Shown: positions 1-6,655 of the stretch, piece by piece
How positions within the stretch are numbered: position 1 is the stretch's first letter
Layout of the letters: each line of letters starts with the position of its first letter
From: Acidobacteriota bacterium
Lineage (GTDB): Bacteria > Acidobacteriota > UBA4820 > DSQY01
NCBI GenBank assembly: GCA_022759065.1
Contig: JAEMPZ010000270.1
Span: 1-15,265 of the forward strand
DNA length: 15,265 bases
Direction: 5' to 3'
Notes under the pieces: model-generated
Database searches by the model: none
Told to the model about the DNA's origin: nothing
The model's input: only the letters and a program-made list of their open reading frames with translations
Program-made: the position numbers and the translations under genes

Positions 1-43
1 AATTCGCGCTACCGTCTGCCGTCGTTCGTCGTCTTTGCTCTTT

Positions 44-71
44 CATCTATCATCCTTCATCTCTCATCTGT
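44..71. repeat. Degenerate 7-bp tandem repeat, four units
   Basis: Four consecutive heptamers of the form CATCNNT (CATCTAT, CATCCTT and two more) run without interruption. A weaker 7-bp rhythm rich in CGT and CTTT extends leftward to about position 16. On the minus strand, which is the transcribed strand of the efflux operon, the units read ANNGATG. There is no open reading frame, hairpin or terminator in this stretch. Degenerate heptanucleotide tracts of this sort occur between genes in many environmental bacteria; their function is unknown. Confidence 0.7.
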
Positions 72-73
72 CC

Positions 74-97
74 TTTGTGCCTTGGTGTCTTGGTGGT
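74..97. repeat. Degenerate 8-bp tandem repeat, three units
   Basis: Three octamers follow each other exactly: TTTGTGCC, TTGGTGTC and TTGGTGGT, so the consensus is TTKGTGNN. The tract begins two bases after the heptad array and ends two bases before the stop codon of the RND pump gene (TAA on the minus strand, 100-102). From memory, similar CACCAAGACACCAAG-like strings are common intergenic sequences in environmental genomes. The repeat structure itself is seen directly. Confidence 0.65.
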
Positions 98-99
98 GA

Positions 100-3000
100 T
101 TATTTCTTCTTCCTTCGCAGTTTCGTCTGGAGCTTTTCCATCGTCACGTAGAAGACGGGGGTGACGAACAGGGTTAAAAACTGCGAGAAGAGAAGGCCGC
201 CGACGACGGCGAGGCCGAGTGGACGGCGCGATTCGGCGCCAGCCCCAAGGCCCAGGGCTATCGGCAGCGTTCCAACGAGGGCGGCCATCGTGGTCATCAT
301 GATCGGCCTGAACCTTATGACGCAGGCTTCGTAGATGGCATCAATCGGAGCCTTGCCCTCCTTGCGCTGCGCCTCCAGGGCGAAGTCAATCATCATGATT
401 CCGTTTTTCTTGACAAGGCCGACGAGCATTATGATTCCGACGTAAGCGTAGATTGAAAGGTCCACCCTGAAAATGAAGAGCGTCACCAAAGCGCCGAAGC
501 CGGCGAAGGGCAGCGCGGAAAGGATGGTCCACGGGTGGATGAAGCTCTCGTAGAGAATGCCGAGCACCATGTAAATGACGAGAACCGCGAGGAGCAGCAG
601 CCATCCCAGCCCCTTCATGCTCGACTGAAAAGCCTGCGCCGTGCCCTGGAAGCTGACGGTGAGCGTCGCCGGCACGAGTTCGGCCGCGATCTTCTGCACC
701 TGTGCCACCGCGTCGCCCAATGAGACTCCGGGCTTCAAGTTGAACGACACGGTCACCGACGGAATCTGCCCGGTGTGGTTGATAGAGAGGGGGCCTCGGT
801 CCTCGCTGAGGCTGGCTACTGATGCGAGTGGAACCAGCGCGCCGGAGGTTGATGGGACGTAGAGCAGCGAAAGCGCCGACGGGTCCTGCTGGTACTGCGG
901 CTCTACTTCCAGTATCACCTGGTAAGTGTTGTTCGGGGCGTAAATGGTCGAGACCTGCCTCGAACCGTAGGCCGTGTAGAGCGTCTCCTCAATGGCCTGG
1001 GCGGTCACGCCGTAACTTGAAGCCTTGTCGCGGTTGATGCGCACCTCGGCCTGAGGGTTCTTGATTTGAAGGTCGCTCGTGACGTCGGTCAATCCGGGAA
1101 GCTCATTCAGCTTGCCTTGCAAGAGAGCGGCGTACTTGTATAGTTCGGATGTGTCCGCGCCCTGCAACGTGACCTGGTAGAGGCTTTGTGAAGAGCGCCC
1201 TCCGATCTGAATCGGCGGCGGGTTTTGGATGAAGGCCATCATGCCAGGAACCGACATCAGTTGCGGCCGGAGCCTGGCGATCTCCTGGTCCACGCTGAAC
1301 TTGCGTTCGGACCGCGGCTTGAACCGGATGAAGCAGATGCCCTGGTTGCCGGCCAGGAAACCGCGGCCCCCGGCGGTCGAGAAGAAGGCGTCAACGTCCG
1401 GGTTGGCCTGGACGATGCGGTTGATCTCCTCCTGATGCCGGATCATGTCCTTGTAGGAGATGCCCTCCTTGGCCTGCGTGAAGACCATCGCGCGGCTCGC
1501 GTCCTCGCTCGGCAGAAAGCCCTTTGGTATTATCATGAAGAGCCAGCCGGTCAGCGCCAGGATGATTCCCGAGAAAATCAGAATCAGCTTTTGGCTATCA
1601 AGCGACCAGCGAAGGCCCTTCTCGTACCACTTGAGCATCCAGGCAAAGGCCTTTTCCGAGACGTCGTAGACCTTCCCGTGGTGGACCTCCGACTGGTGTT
1701 TGAGAAAGCGGCTTGCCAGCATCGGCGTCAGCGTCAATGATACAAAGCCCGAGATCAGGATTGCCGCGCCTATAGTGACGGCGAACTCGTGGAAGAGGCG
1801 GCCGAGAATGCCGCCCATGAAAAGAATCGGGATGAAGACCGCGACAAGCGAGATGGTCATGGAGAGAATCGTGAAGCCTATCTCCTTCGAGCCGTCCAGC
1901 GCCGCTTCCATCAGCCCTTTGCCCATCTCCATATGGCGGACGATGTTCTCCAGCATGACGATCGCGTCGTCAACGACGAAGCCCACCGCCAGAGTGAGGG
2001 CCATCAGGGAAAGGTTGTCGAGGCTGTATCCCATCAAGTACATCAGGGCGAAAGTCCCGACTATTGACATCGGCAGCGCCAGCCCCGGAATCACCGTGGC
2101 CGAAGCGTTCCTCAAAAAGAGGAATATGACAAGCACCACAAGGCAAAGGGTGAGAAGCAGCGTGAACTTGACGTCGCTGACCGAGGCCTTGATGGATTCC
2201 GAGCGGTCGTAAAGCGTCTTCAGGGTGACGGAAGCGGGAAGCTGGCGCTCAAAAGTGGGAATCAGGTCTTTGACGGCCTGGGCCACGGCGACGGTGTTCG
2301 TCCCAGGCTGGCGCCGGATGGCCAGAACCACCGACCGCTGGTTGTGCTCCTTGTCAACGTACCACGCCGTCGTCTTGTCGTTCTCGACGCTGTCGTACAC
2401 GTGGCCAAGGGCTTCGAGGCGGACGGGCTGTCCCTCCTTGTAGGTGACGATCAGGGGCCTGAACGCTTCCGCGTTCTCGAGCTGTCCGCTTGCGAGGACG
2501 GTGTAGGCGACCTTGGGGCCGTAAAGGGTCCCGGTCGGCAGGTTGACGTTGCCGCTGCCTATCGCCGATGAAACCTGGCTCAGGCTGATGCCCTTGTTGG
2601 CGAGAGCGTTCGGGTCAACCTGAACGCGGACGGCGTACTTCTGCGAGCCGTACACCTGTACCTGAGCGACTCCGCTCACCATCGAAATGCGCTGGGCCAT
2701 GAGCGTCTCGCCGTACTCGTCAACCTGGTACATCGGCAGGGTGGGCGAGGTAAGAGCCAAATATAGAATCGGCTGGTCGGCGGGGTTGACCTTCTGGTAC
2801 GAGGGCGGCGTGGGCATGTCCTGGGGCAGTTGTCCCTGGGCCACGGAAATGGCCGACTGGACGTCAAGGGCCGCCGCGTCCAAGTCGCGGTCCAGCGAAA
2901 ACTGAAGCGTTATCGTGGTGGAGCCCAGGTAGCTCGTGGATGTCATTGAGTCAATGCCGGCTATCGTCGCGAACTGCTTTTCGAGGGGAAGCGCCACGGC

Positions 3001-3183
3001 CGAGGCCATGGTCTCAGGGCTCGCGCCAGGCAGGACGGCGCTCACCTGGATCGTCGGGAAGTCCACGTTGGGGAGGTCGTTGACCGGGAGCACCCTGTAG
3101 GCTCCGATGCCGAAAAGAAGCAGCGCCAGCATCACGAGCGTCGTCATTACCGGCCTTTTGATAAAAACTTCCGAGATGTTCAT
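100..3183 (-). CDS. RND multidrug efflux pump, inner-membrane permease (HAE1/MdtB-MdtC/AcrB type)
   Basis: At 1027 residues this is the normal size for a proton-driven hydrophobe/amphiphile RND pump that moves substrates from periplasm or inner membrane into an outer-membrane channel. The N-terminus (ISEVFIKRPV) and first transmembrane helix (about 10-30) are typical. Porter loops follow, then a helix bundle from about 340 to 490. The proton-relay aspartate pair is at about D405-D406 in GFVVDDAIVMLENI, as in MdtB/MdtC relatives. The second half repeats the fold, with the lysines of GLVKKNG (about 925-926) at the position of the relay lysine. Start ATG 3183 has GAGG about seven bases upstream. 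It is the last gene of the tetR operon, 34 bases after the adaptor gene. Substrate cannot be read from sequence; drugs, bile-like compounds or solvents are all possible. Confidence 0.96.
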   Translation of the reverse strand: MNISEVFIKRPVMTTLVMLALLLFGIGAYRVLPVNDLPNVDFPTIQVSAVLPGASPETMASAVALPLEKQFATIAGIDSMTSTSYLGSTTITLQFSLDRDLDAAALDVQSAISVAQGQLPQDMPTPPSYQKVNPADQPILYLALTSPTLPMYQVDEYGETLMAQRISMVSGVAQVQVYGSQKYAVRVQVDPNALANKGISLSQVSSAIGSGNVNLPTGTLYGPKVAYTVLASGQLENAEAFRPLIVTYKEGQPVRLEALGHVYDSVENDKTTAWYVDKEHNQRSVVLAIRRQPGTNTVAVAQAVKDLIPTFERQLPASVTLKTLYDRSESIKASVSDVKFTLLLTLCLVVLVIFLFLRNASATVIPGLALPMSIVGTFALMYLMGYSLDNLSLMALTLAVGFVVDDAIVMLENIVRHMEMGKGLMEAALDGSKEIGFTILSMTISLVAVFIPILFMGGILGRLFHEFAVTIGAAILISGFVSLTLTPMLASRFLKHQSEVHHGKVYDVSEKAFAWMLKWYEKGLRWSLDSQKLILIFSGIILALTGWLFMIIPKGFLPSEDASRAMVFTQAKEGISYKDMIRHQEEINRIVQANPDVDAFFSTAGGRGFLAGNQGICFIRFKPRSERKFSVDQEIARLRPQLMSVPGMMAFIQNPPPIQIGGRSSQSLYQVTLQGADTSELYKYAALLQGKLNELPGLTDVTSDLQIKNPQAEVRINRDKASSYGVTAQAIEETLYTAYGSRQVSTIYAPNNTYQVILEVEPQYQQDPSALSLLYVPSTSGALVPLASVASLSEDRGPLSINHTGQIPSVTVSFNLKPGVSLGDAVAQVQKIAAELVPATLTVSFQGTAQAFQSSMKGLGWLLLLAVLVIYMVLGILYESFIHPWTILSALPFAGFGALVTLFIFRVDLSIYAYVGIIMLVGLVKKNGIMMIDFALEAQRKEGKAPIDAIYEACVIRFRPIMMTTMAALVGTLPIALGLGAGAESRRPLGLAVVGGLLFSQFLTLFVTPVFYVTMEKLQTKLRRKKK

Positions 3184-3196
3184 GCGCCGCCTCTTG

Positions 3197-3217
3197 CGCG
3201 CGAGCCTTTTTCGCGCG
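3197..3217 (-). other. Intercistronic hairpin between adaptor and pump genes
   Basis: Perfect 7-bp arms CGCGCGA and TCGCGCG enclose a 7-base loop, starting immediately after the adaptor stop codon (3218-3220) and ending 13 bases before the pump start. There is no U-run, so it does not look like an intrinsic terminator. It could protect upstream mRNA or set the expression ratio between adaptor and pump; that role is inference. Confidence 0.5.
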
Positions 3218-4363
3218 TCATGGCTTGGAACCCTGTCCCTTGGAACCAGAGGACTCGTCCATGCTCTTTTTGATCTCGACCTTAGCGCCAGGGAATAGGC
3301 GAAGCTGCCCGTCCGTGACGACCGTCTCGCCGGGTTGAAGTCCGCTCAAGATGACGGCTCCCGAAAGATCCTTCTGGCCAACGGTGACCGGCCGCATCTG
3401 GACGGCCATCTCCTTGTCCACGACGAAAACATAGTCCCCCTTCTGGCCGGGCTGAACCGCCTGCGGCGGCACGACTACGGCGTCCTTGATGGTCGAGAGA
3501 GTCACGGCGACATTGACGAACTGCCCTGGCCACAGGACCTTGTCGGCGTTGGGAAAAACCGCCTTCAAGAGCACCATGCCGGTCGAAGAGTCCACCTGGT
3601 TGTTGACCAGAACCAGCTCGCCCTCCGTGGCCTTGCCTCCATCCGGCTGGGCGGTCACCGGGACTTTGCCGGAGGCAAAGGCGCGCTGGACTTCTAAGAG
3701 CTGATGCTCGGGAACGGAGAAGGCAACGAAGATGGGCGTGATCTGGTTCAAGACCACGAGCGGAACATCGTTGGCTTTTATGAGATTGCCCTGTTGGACA
3801 AGCAGGTTGCTGGTCCGGCAATCCATCGGGGCGCGGATCGTGCAATAGGCCAGGTTGAGCCTGGCGTTGTCGGCCGCGGCCTCATCCGCTTTCACCGAAG
3901 CCTTTAATGACTCCGCCTGCGCCACGGCGTTGTCGTAATCCTGGCGCGTGACATAATCCTTCTTCACCAGTTCTGCAAAGCGGTTGGCGTTGGCTTCGGC
4001 GCTTTGGGCCTGCGCCTTGTCGCGAGCCAGATTGGCCTCGGCCTGCCTCAGCGCCGCCTGGTAGGGGCGAGGGTCAATAGTGAAAAGCGGATCGCCCTTT
4101 CTGACGTCCTGACCCTCCTGAAAGTGGACGCGCTGAAGTTCCCCGCCGACCTGGGCTTTCACGCCGACGGAAGTGTAGGGCTCCACCGAGCCGATGGCCG
4201 ATAGAATTTGGGGGACGTCCTTTCGCTGTGCCTGAGCCGCCGTCACCGGAACAGCCGGTGGAGCGGCACCCTTCTTCCCGCCTGAACAGCTGGCCAAAAG
4301 GATCAAGGCCGTCGTCACGGCCAGCGTCGCTAGCAAGCGGGCTTTTATCTTGGGTCGCTTCAT
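3218..4363 (-). CDS. RND efflux periplasmic adaptor (membrane fusion protein), lipoprotein
   Basis: This 381-residue protein is the HlyD/MdtA/AcrA-type adaptor that joins the inner-membrane pump to the outer-membrane channel. The N-terminal signal ends in the lipobox LASC with the lipidated cysteine at about 26, so it should be anchored to the inner membrane facing the periplasm. Next come a lipoyl half-motif (about 68-95, VKAQVGGELQRVHFQEGQDV), an alpha-hairpin rich in Ala, Gln and Glu (about 100-170), the second lipoyl half around 177-200, then beta-barrel and membrane-proximal domains. The usual glycine of the APxDG motif is Cys182 here (APMDCRTS). The ATG overlaps the upstream TolC-like stop by four bases (ATGA), with AAGGAG eight bases upstream, so translation is coupled. 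Confidence 0.95.
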   Translation of the reverse strand: MKRPKIKARLLATLAVTTALILLASCSGGKKGAAPPAVPVTAAQAQRKDVPQILSAIGSVEPYTSVGVKAQVGGELQRVHFQEGQDVRKGDPLFTIDPRPYQAALRQAEANLARDKAQAQSAEANANRFAELVKKDYVTRQDYDNAVAQAESLKASVKADEAAADNARLNLAYCTIRAPMDCRTSNLLVQQGNLIKANDVPLVVLNQITPIFVAFSVPEHQLLEVQRAFASGKVPVTAQPDGGKATEGELVLVNNQVDSSTGMVLLKAVFPNADKVLWPGQFVNVAVTLSTIKDAVVVPPQAVQPGQKGDYVFVVDKEMAVQMRPVTVGQKDLSGAVILSGLQPGETVVTDGQLRLFPGAKVEIKKSMDESSGSKGQGSKP

Positions 4364-5865
4364 GGGGTGGTCTCCTTAGGAACAACGGTTGGGACGGCGT
4401 TCTTCAGATTGGGGTCGTCAAGCGACAGCGAGCCGGTGTCATAAGCGAGCTGCGCTGCCGACGTGAACCAGTCGGAGCGGGCCTCTACGCTTTGAGCCCT
4501 CGCGTTTTCAAGGGCGCTCTGCGCCTGCAGAAGGTCGAGGATAGTGCCCACTCCCTCCTTGTAGCGCGCCAGCGCCACCTCGTATGATTTGGTCGCGCTC
4601 TCCATCAGATCCTTTGAAGTGTCCAGCCGCTGGCTCGCGGTTTTGAGATTGTAGTAGCTCGACCAGACCTGCAGAGCCACCATCTGTTCCTGGCTCTTGA
4701 GAGACGCGTTCGCCGCGTCCATGTCCGCCTTGGCCTGCAAGAGGTCGTAGCGGTTCTTGAAGCCGGTAAAAAGTGGGACCCTTACCTGGACGCCGATGTT
4801 GTAAGTGTTCCCATAGATATCCCTGTTGTCGTAGTAAGTTCTTCCCGCCGTGCCGGTGGCTGAAAGCGATGGGTACGCGTGGGACCTGATGCTTCTTACG
4901 CGCGCTTGGGCCTGCATCGCCCGCGACCTGGCGGCCGCCAGGTCCGGCCGGCGCCGCTGCGCTTCATCGAGATATCGCTCCACCGCTTCGGAAACGGCCG
5001 TTGACGGCGGCTCGCCTTGCGGCAAAGCGACGTCGTACGGCGTGTTTGCTGGAAGGCCCATCGCCGTGGCGAGCGCGCCTCGAGTCGTTGCTATCTGGCC
5101 GGTATAAACGTCCACCATGAGCTGGGCCTGCGACTTGGCCGTGCGCGCCTGCAACACATCGGCGATGGTCGCAACGCCGACCGAATGGCGCGCTTCAGCC
5201 GCTTCCAGATTGCTGCTCGCGTCCTTGAAACTCGCCTGCGCGGCGTCCAAGAGTGCTTTGGCGTTGACGTAGTCGTAATAGGCCTGCTCGACGCCAAGGA
5301 TGACCGACTGTATAGCGGAGTTGTGAGACCAGTCCGCCGCCAGCAGCGCCTGGCGCTTCTCCTCCACCGCCGCTTTGCGGCCGCCGAAGTCAAAAAGAAG
5401 CCACGTCAAATCAGCCCCGTAGCCGTAGCTTTGCTGAAAATAGGCGATGTTCCCATTCGCGATTGACCCCTGGGCCTTGCCGAAGGAGGCCGACGCGTCC
5501 AGCTCCGGATAGTACTGCGACTTCTCGCTTCCGTAGGCCGCGGCGGCTGACCGGGCCTGCGCCCAGGCCTGCGCGGTGAGCGGGCTCTGCCTGAGAGCCA
5601 CGTCCACGATGTCGGCTAACGTCAGCGACGATGCTCGCGCCGCTATCTCCGCTGGAAGCCCGGCGGGTGCGGCGCTTAGAACACTTGGACTTGCAACCGC
5701 CTGGGGCGGAGGAATCCACGGCACGTTGGCCGCCGGGGCCGTGCCTGGCGCGCCGTAGACCTTCGGAGGATTGTGCGCGCAGGCCGACAGAAAGAGCAGC
5801 GCGCCGGCGGCGGCAAGCGCCGTCGCGCGCGGCGCGGGGCGCGTCAAGCTTTGCCTCTTCAGCAT
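4360..5865 (-). CDS. TolC/OprM-family outer-membrane efflux lipoprotein
   Basis: From the chosen start the product is 501 residues, in the range of OprM/CusC-like channels. The signal peptide ends in the lipobox LSAC with Cys29, so an N-terminal lipid anchor is expected. The mature part has two outer-membrane efflux repeats (roughly 90-290 and 300-490) with long Ala/Gln/Glu coiled-coil helices, such as the stretch around SAAAAYGSEKSQYYPELDAS, and gives the trimeric exit duct for the pump downstream. ATG 5865 is preferred because AAGGAG (5872-5877) lies six bases away; the in-frame ATG at 5871 abuts that SD, and codons further upstream overlap the tetR spacer. It is the second gene of the operon, 66 bases after tetR, and overlaps the adaptor gene by four bases. 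Confidence 0.93.
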   Translation of the reverse strand: MLKRQSLTRPAPRATALAAAGALLFLSACAHNPPKVYGAPGTAPAANVPWIPPPQAVASPSVLSAAPAGLPAEIAARASSLTLADIVDVALRQSPLTAQAWAQARSAAAAYGSEKSQYYPELDASASFGKAQGSIANGNIAYFQQSYGYGADLTWLLFDFGGRKAAVEEKRQALLAADWSHNSAIQSVILGVEQAYYDYVNAKALLDAAQASFKDASSNLEAAEARHSVGVATIADVLQARTAKSQAQLMVDVYTGQIATTRGALATAMGLPANTPYDVALPQGEPPSTAVSEAVERYLDEAQRRRPDLAAARSRAMQAQARVRSIRSHAYPSLSATGTAGRTYYDNRDIYGNTYNIGVQVRVPLFTGFKNRYDLLQAKADMDAANASLKSQEQMVALQVWSSYYNLKTASQRLDTSKDLMESATKSYEVALARYKEGVGTILDLLQAQSALENARAQSVEARSDWFTSAAQLAYDTGSLSLDDPNLKNAVPTVVPKETTP

Positions 5866-5931
5866 ATTCATCTCCTTGGCCCAAATTCCGCGATGGACAG
5901 TCTTGCCTTTGGCGGTGCTGGCCGGCACTCG

Positions 5932-6531
5932 CTATTTCCTTGCCGAAACTCCATTAAAGAAAATGTCGAGAAGCAGGCGGGCGTCCTTTTCAGGATCGCA
6001 TGATGACGATGCAAACAGCCGCTGGCTTGCAAGCGCTATGTCAGCTTCCACGAACATGGCGGCGGCCTTGGCGGCGTCCACGTCCCGAAACGCCTTGCTA
6101 TCAATGCCATCATTAATCACCGAGGCGACCTGTTCCACGAAAGAGCGGTACGGGTCGCTTTGGCGGCGCTTGGCAAACGATTCGACTATCTGGCGTTGCC
6201 ACAGGAGAACCTGCAGAAAATCGCGGTGCTCATCGAAGTAGCCAACGTGGCGAACTACAAGCTTCACGAGCTTTTCGCGCGGCGGCAGGCTGCTTTTCAG
6301 AAGCTCCGCCAGCTCTTCGCGTAACGGGCGCAGCGCCTCCTCTTTCATGGACTCCAATAGGGCCTTCTTGTCATTGAAGTACAGGTAGAGCGTGCCCTTT
6401 GCAAGGCCCGCCTCCCTGGCAACGCGCTCCATGGTAAGCGCCCGCGGCCCGTGCTCCGAAAGCAGCCTGACGGCGGCATCACGAATCGCCCTTCGGGTTG
6501 GTTCACGCCTCTCCATCTTGAGCTTGGGCAT
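5932..6531 (-). CDS. TetR/AcrR-family transcriptional regulator
   Basis: A 199-residue one-component repressor. The N-terminal helix-turn-helix (about 12-58) has the family signature: IRDAAVRLLSEHG, then TMERVAREAGLAKGTLYLYF, then DKKALL. The C-terminal helical domain (about 65-199) would bind an unknown ligand and dimerise. ATG 6531 is chosen over the upstream TTG at 6549 because GGAG (6540-6543) sits eight bases before it; an internal ATG at 6513 is less likely. It is first in the efflux operon, and a palindromic site overlaps its own promoter (6567-6580), so it probably represses itself and the three efflux genes until a pump substrate or related compound binds. Confidence 0.94.
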   Translation of the reverse strand: MPKLKMERREPTRRAIRDAAVRLLSEHGPRALTMERVAREAGLAKGTLYLYFNDKKALLESMKEEALRPLREELAELLKSSLPPREKLVKLVVRHVGYFDEHRDFLQVLLWQRQIVESFAKRRQSDPYRSFVEQVASVINDGIDSKAFRDVDAAKAAAMFVEADIALASQRLFASSSCDPEKDARLLLDIFFNGVSARK

Positions 6532-6566
6532 CAATGCCACTCCACGCAATCCGGCCGGCCCTCGAC

Positions 6567-6580
6567 TGACCGGTCGGTCA
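6567..6580. promoter_or_regulatory. Probable TetR-type operator
   Basis: The sequence TGACCGGTCGGTCA has perfect 6-bp inverted arms (TGACCG and CGGTCA) around a 2-bp centre. This matches the general look of TetR/AcrR operators. It shares one base with the -10 of the tetR promoter and covers the expected transcription start, an ideal place for repression. It also lies about 64 bases upstream of the divergent cyclase -10, so an effect on that gene is possible but less direct. Confidence 0.75.
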
Positions 6581-6608
6581 TTCTATAACGACACAGATAC
6601 CGCGTCAA
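6580..6608 (-). promoter_or_regulatory. Sigma70-type promoter of the tetR-efflux operon
   Basis: On the minus strand the -35 is TTGACG (6603-6608) and the -10 is TAGAAT (6580-6585), separated by exactly 17 bases; each differs from consensus by one base. Expected initiation is near 6573, inside the palindromic operator, giving a leader of about 42 bases before the tetR ATG. Confidence 0.75.
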
Positions 6609-6640
6609 TTTCCAGCGGTCTTCCATTTTGTCTGTTTTTT

Positions 6641-6649
6641 TGGCATAAT
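6641..6649 (+). promoter_or_regulatory. Extended -10 promoter of the GAF-GGDEF gene, probably leaderless
   Basis: TGG followed by CATAAT (6644-6649) forms an extended -10 element; no convincing -35 is seen at the usual distance. Initiation seven bases downstream would fall on the A of the ATG at 6656. No Shine-Dalgarno sequence precedes that ATG, which fits a leaderless transcript. Confidence 0.5.
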
Positions 6650-6655
6650 GTGGCC

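Noticed and set aside
1..99. Terminator for the efflux operon
   Set aside because: The sequence after the pump stop codon has repeats but no stable hairpin followed by a U-run.
1225..1740. Plus-strand frame of 171 codons inside the RND pump gene
   Set aside because: Antisense shadow of a highly conserved pump gene, without motifs or an SD of note.
6392..6655. 88-codon N-terminal extension of the membrane cyclase
   Set aside because: It would be antisense to tetR and span its promoter and operator; the composition is not protein-like, and a promoter sits next to the ATG at 6656.
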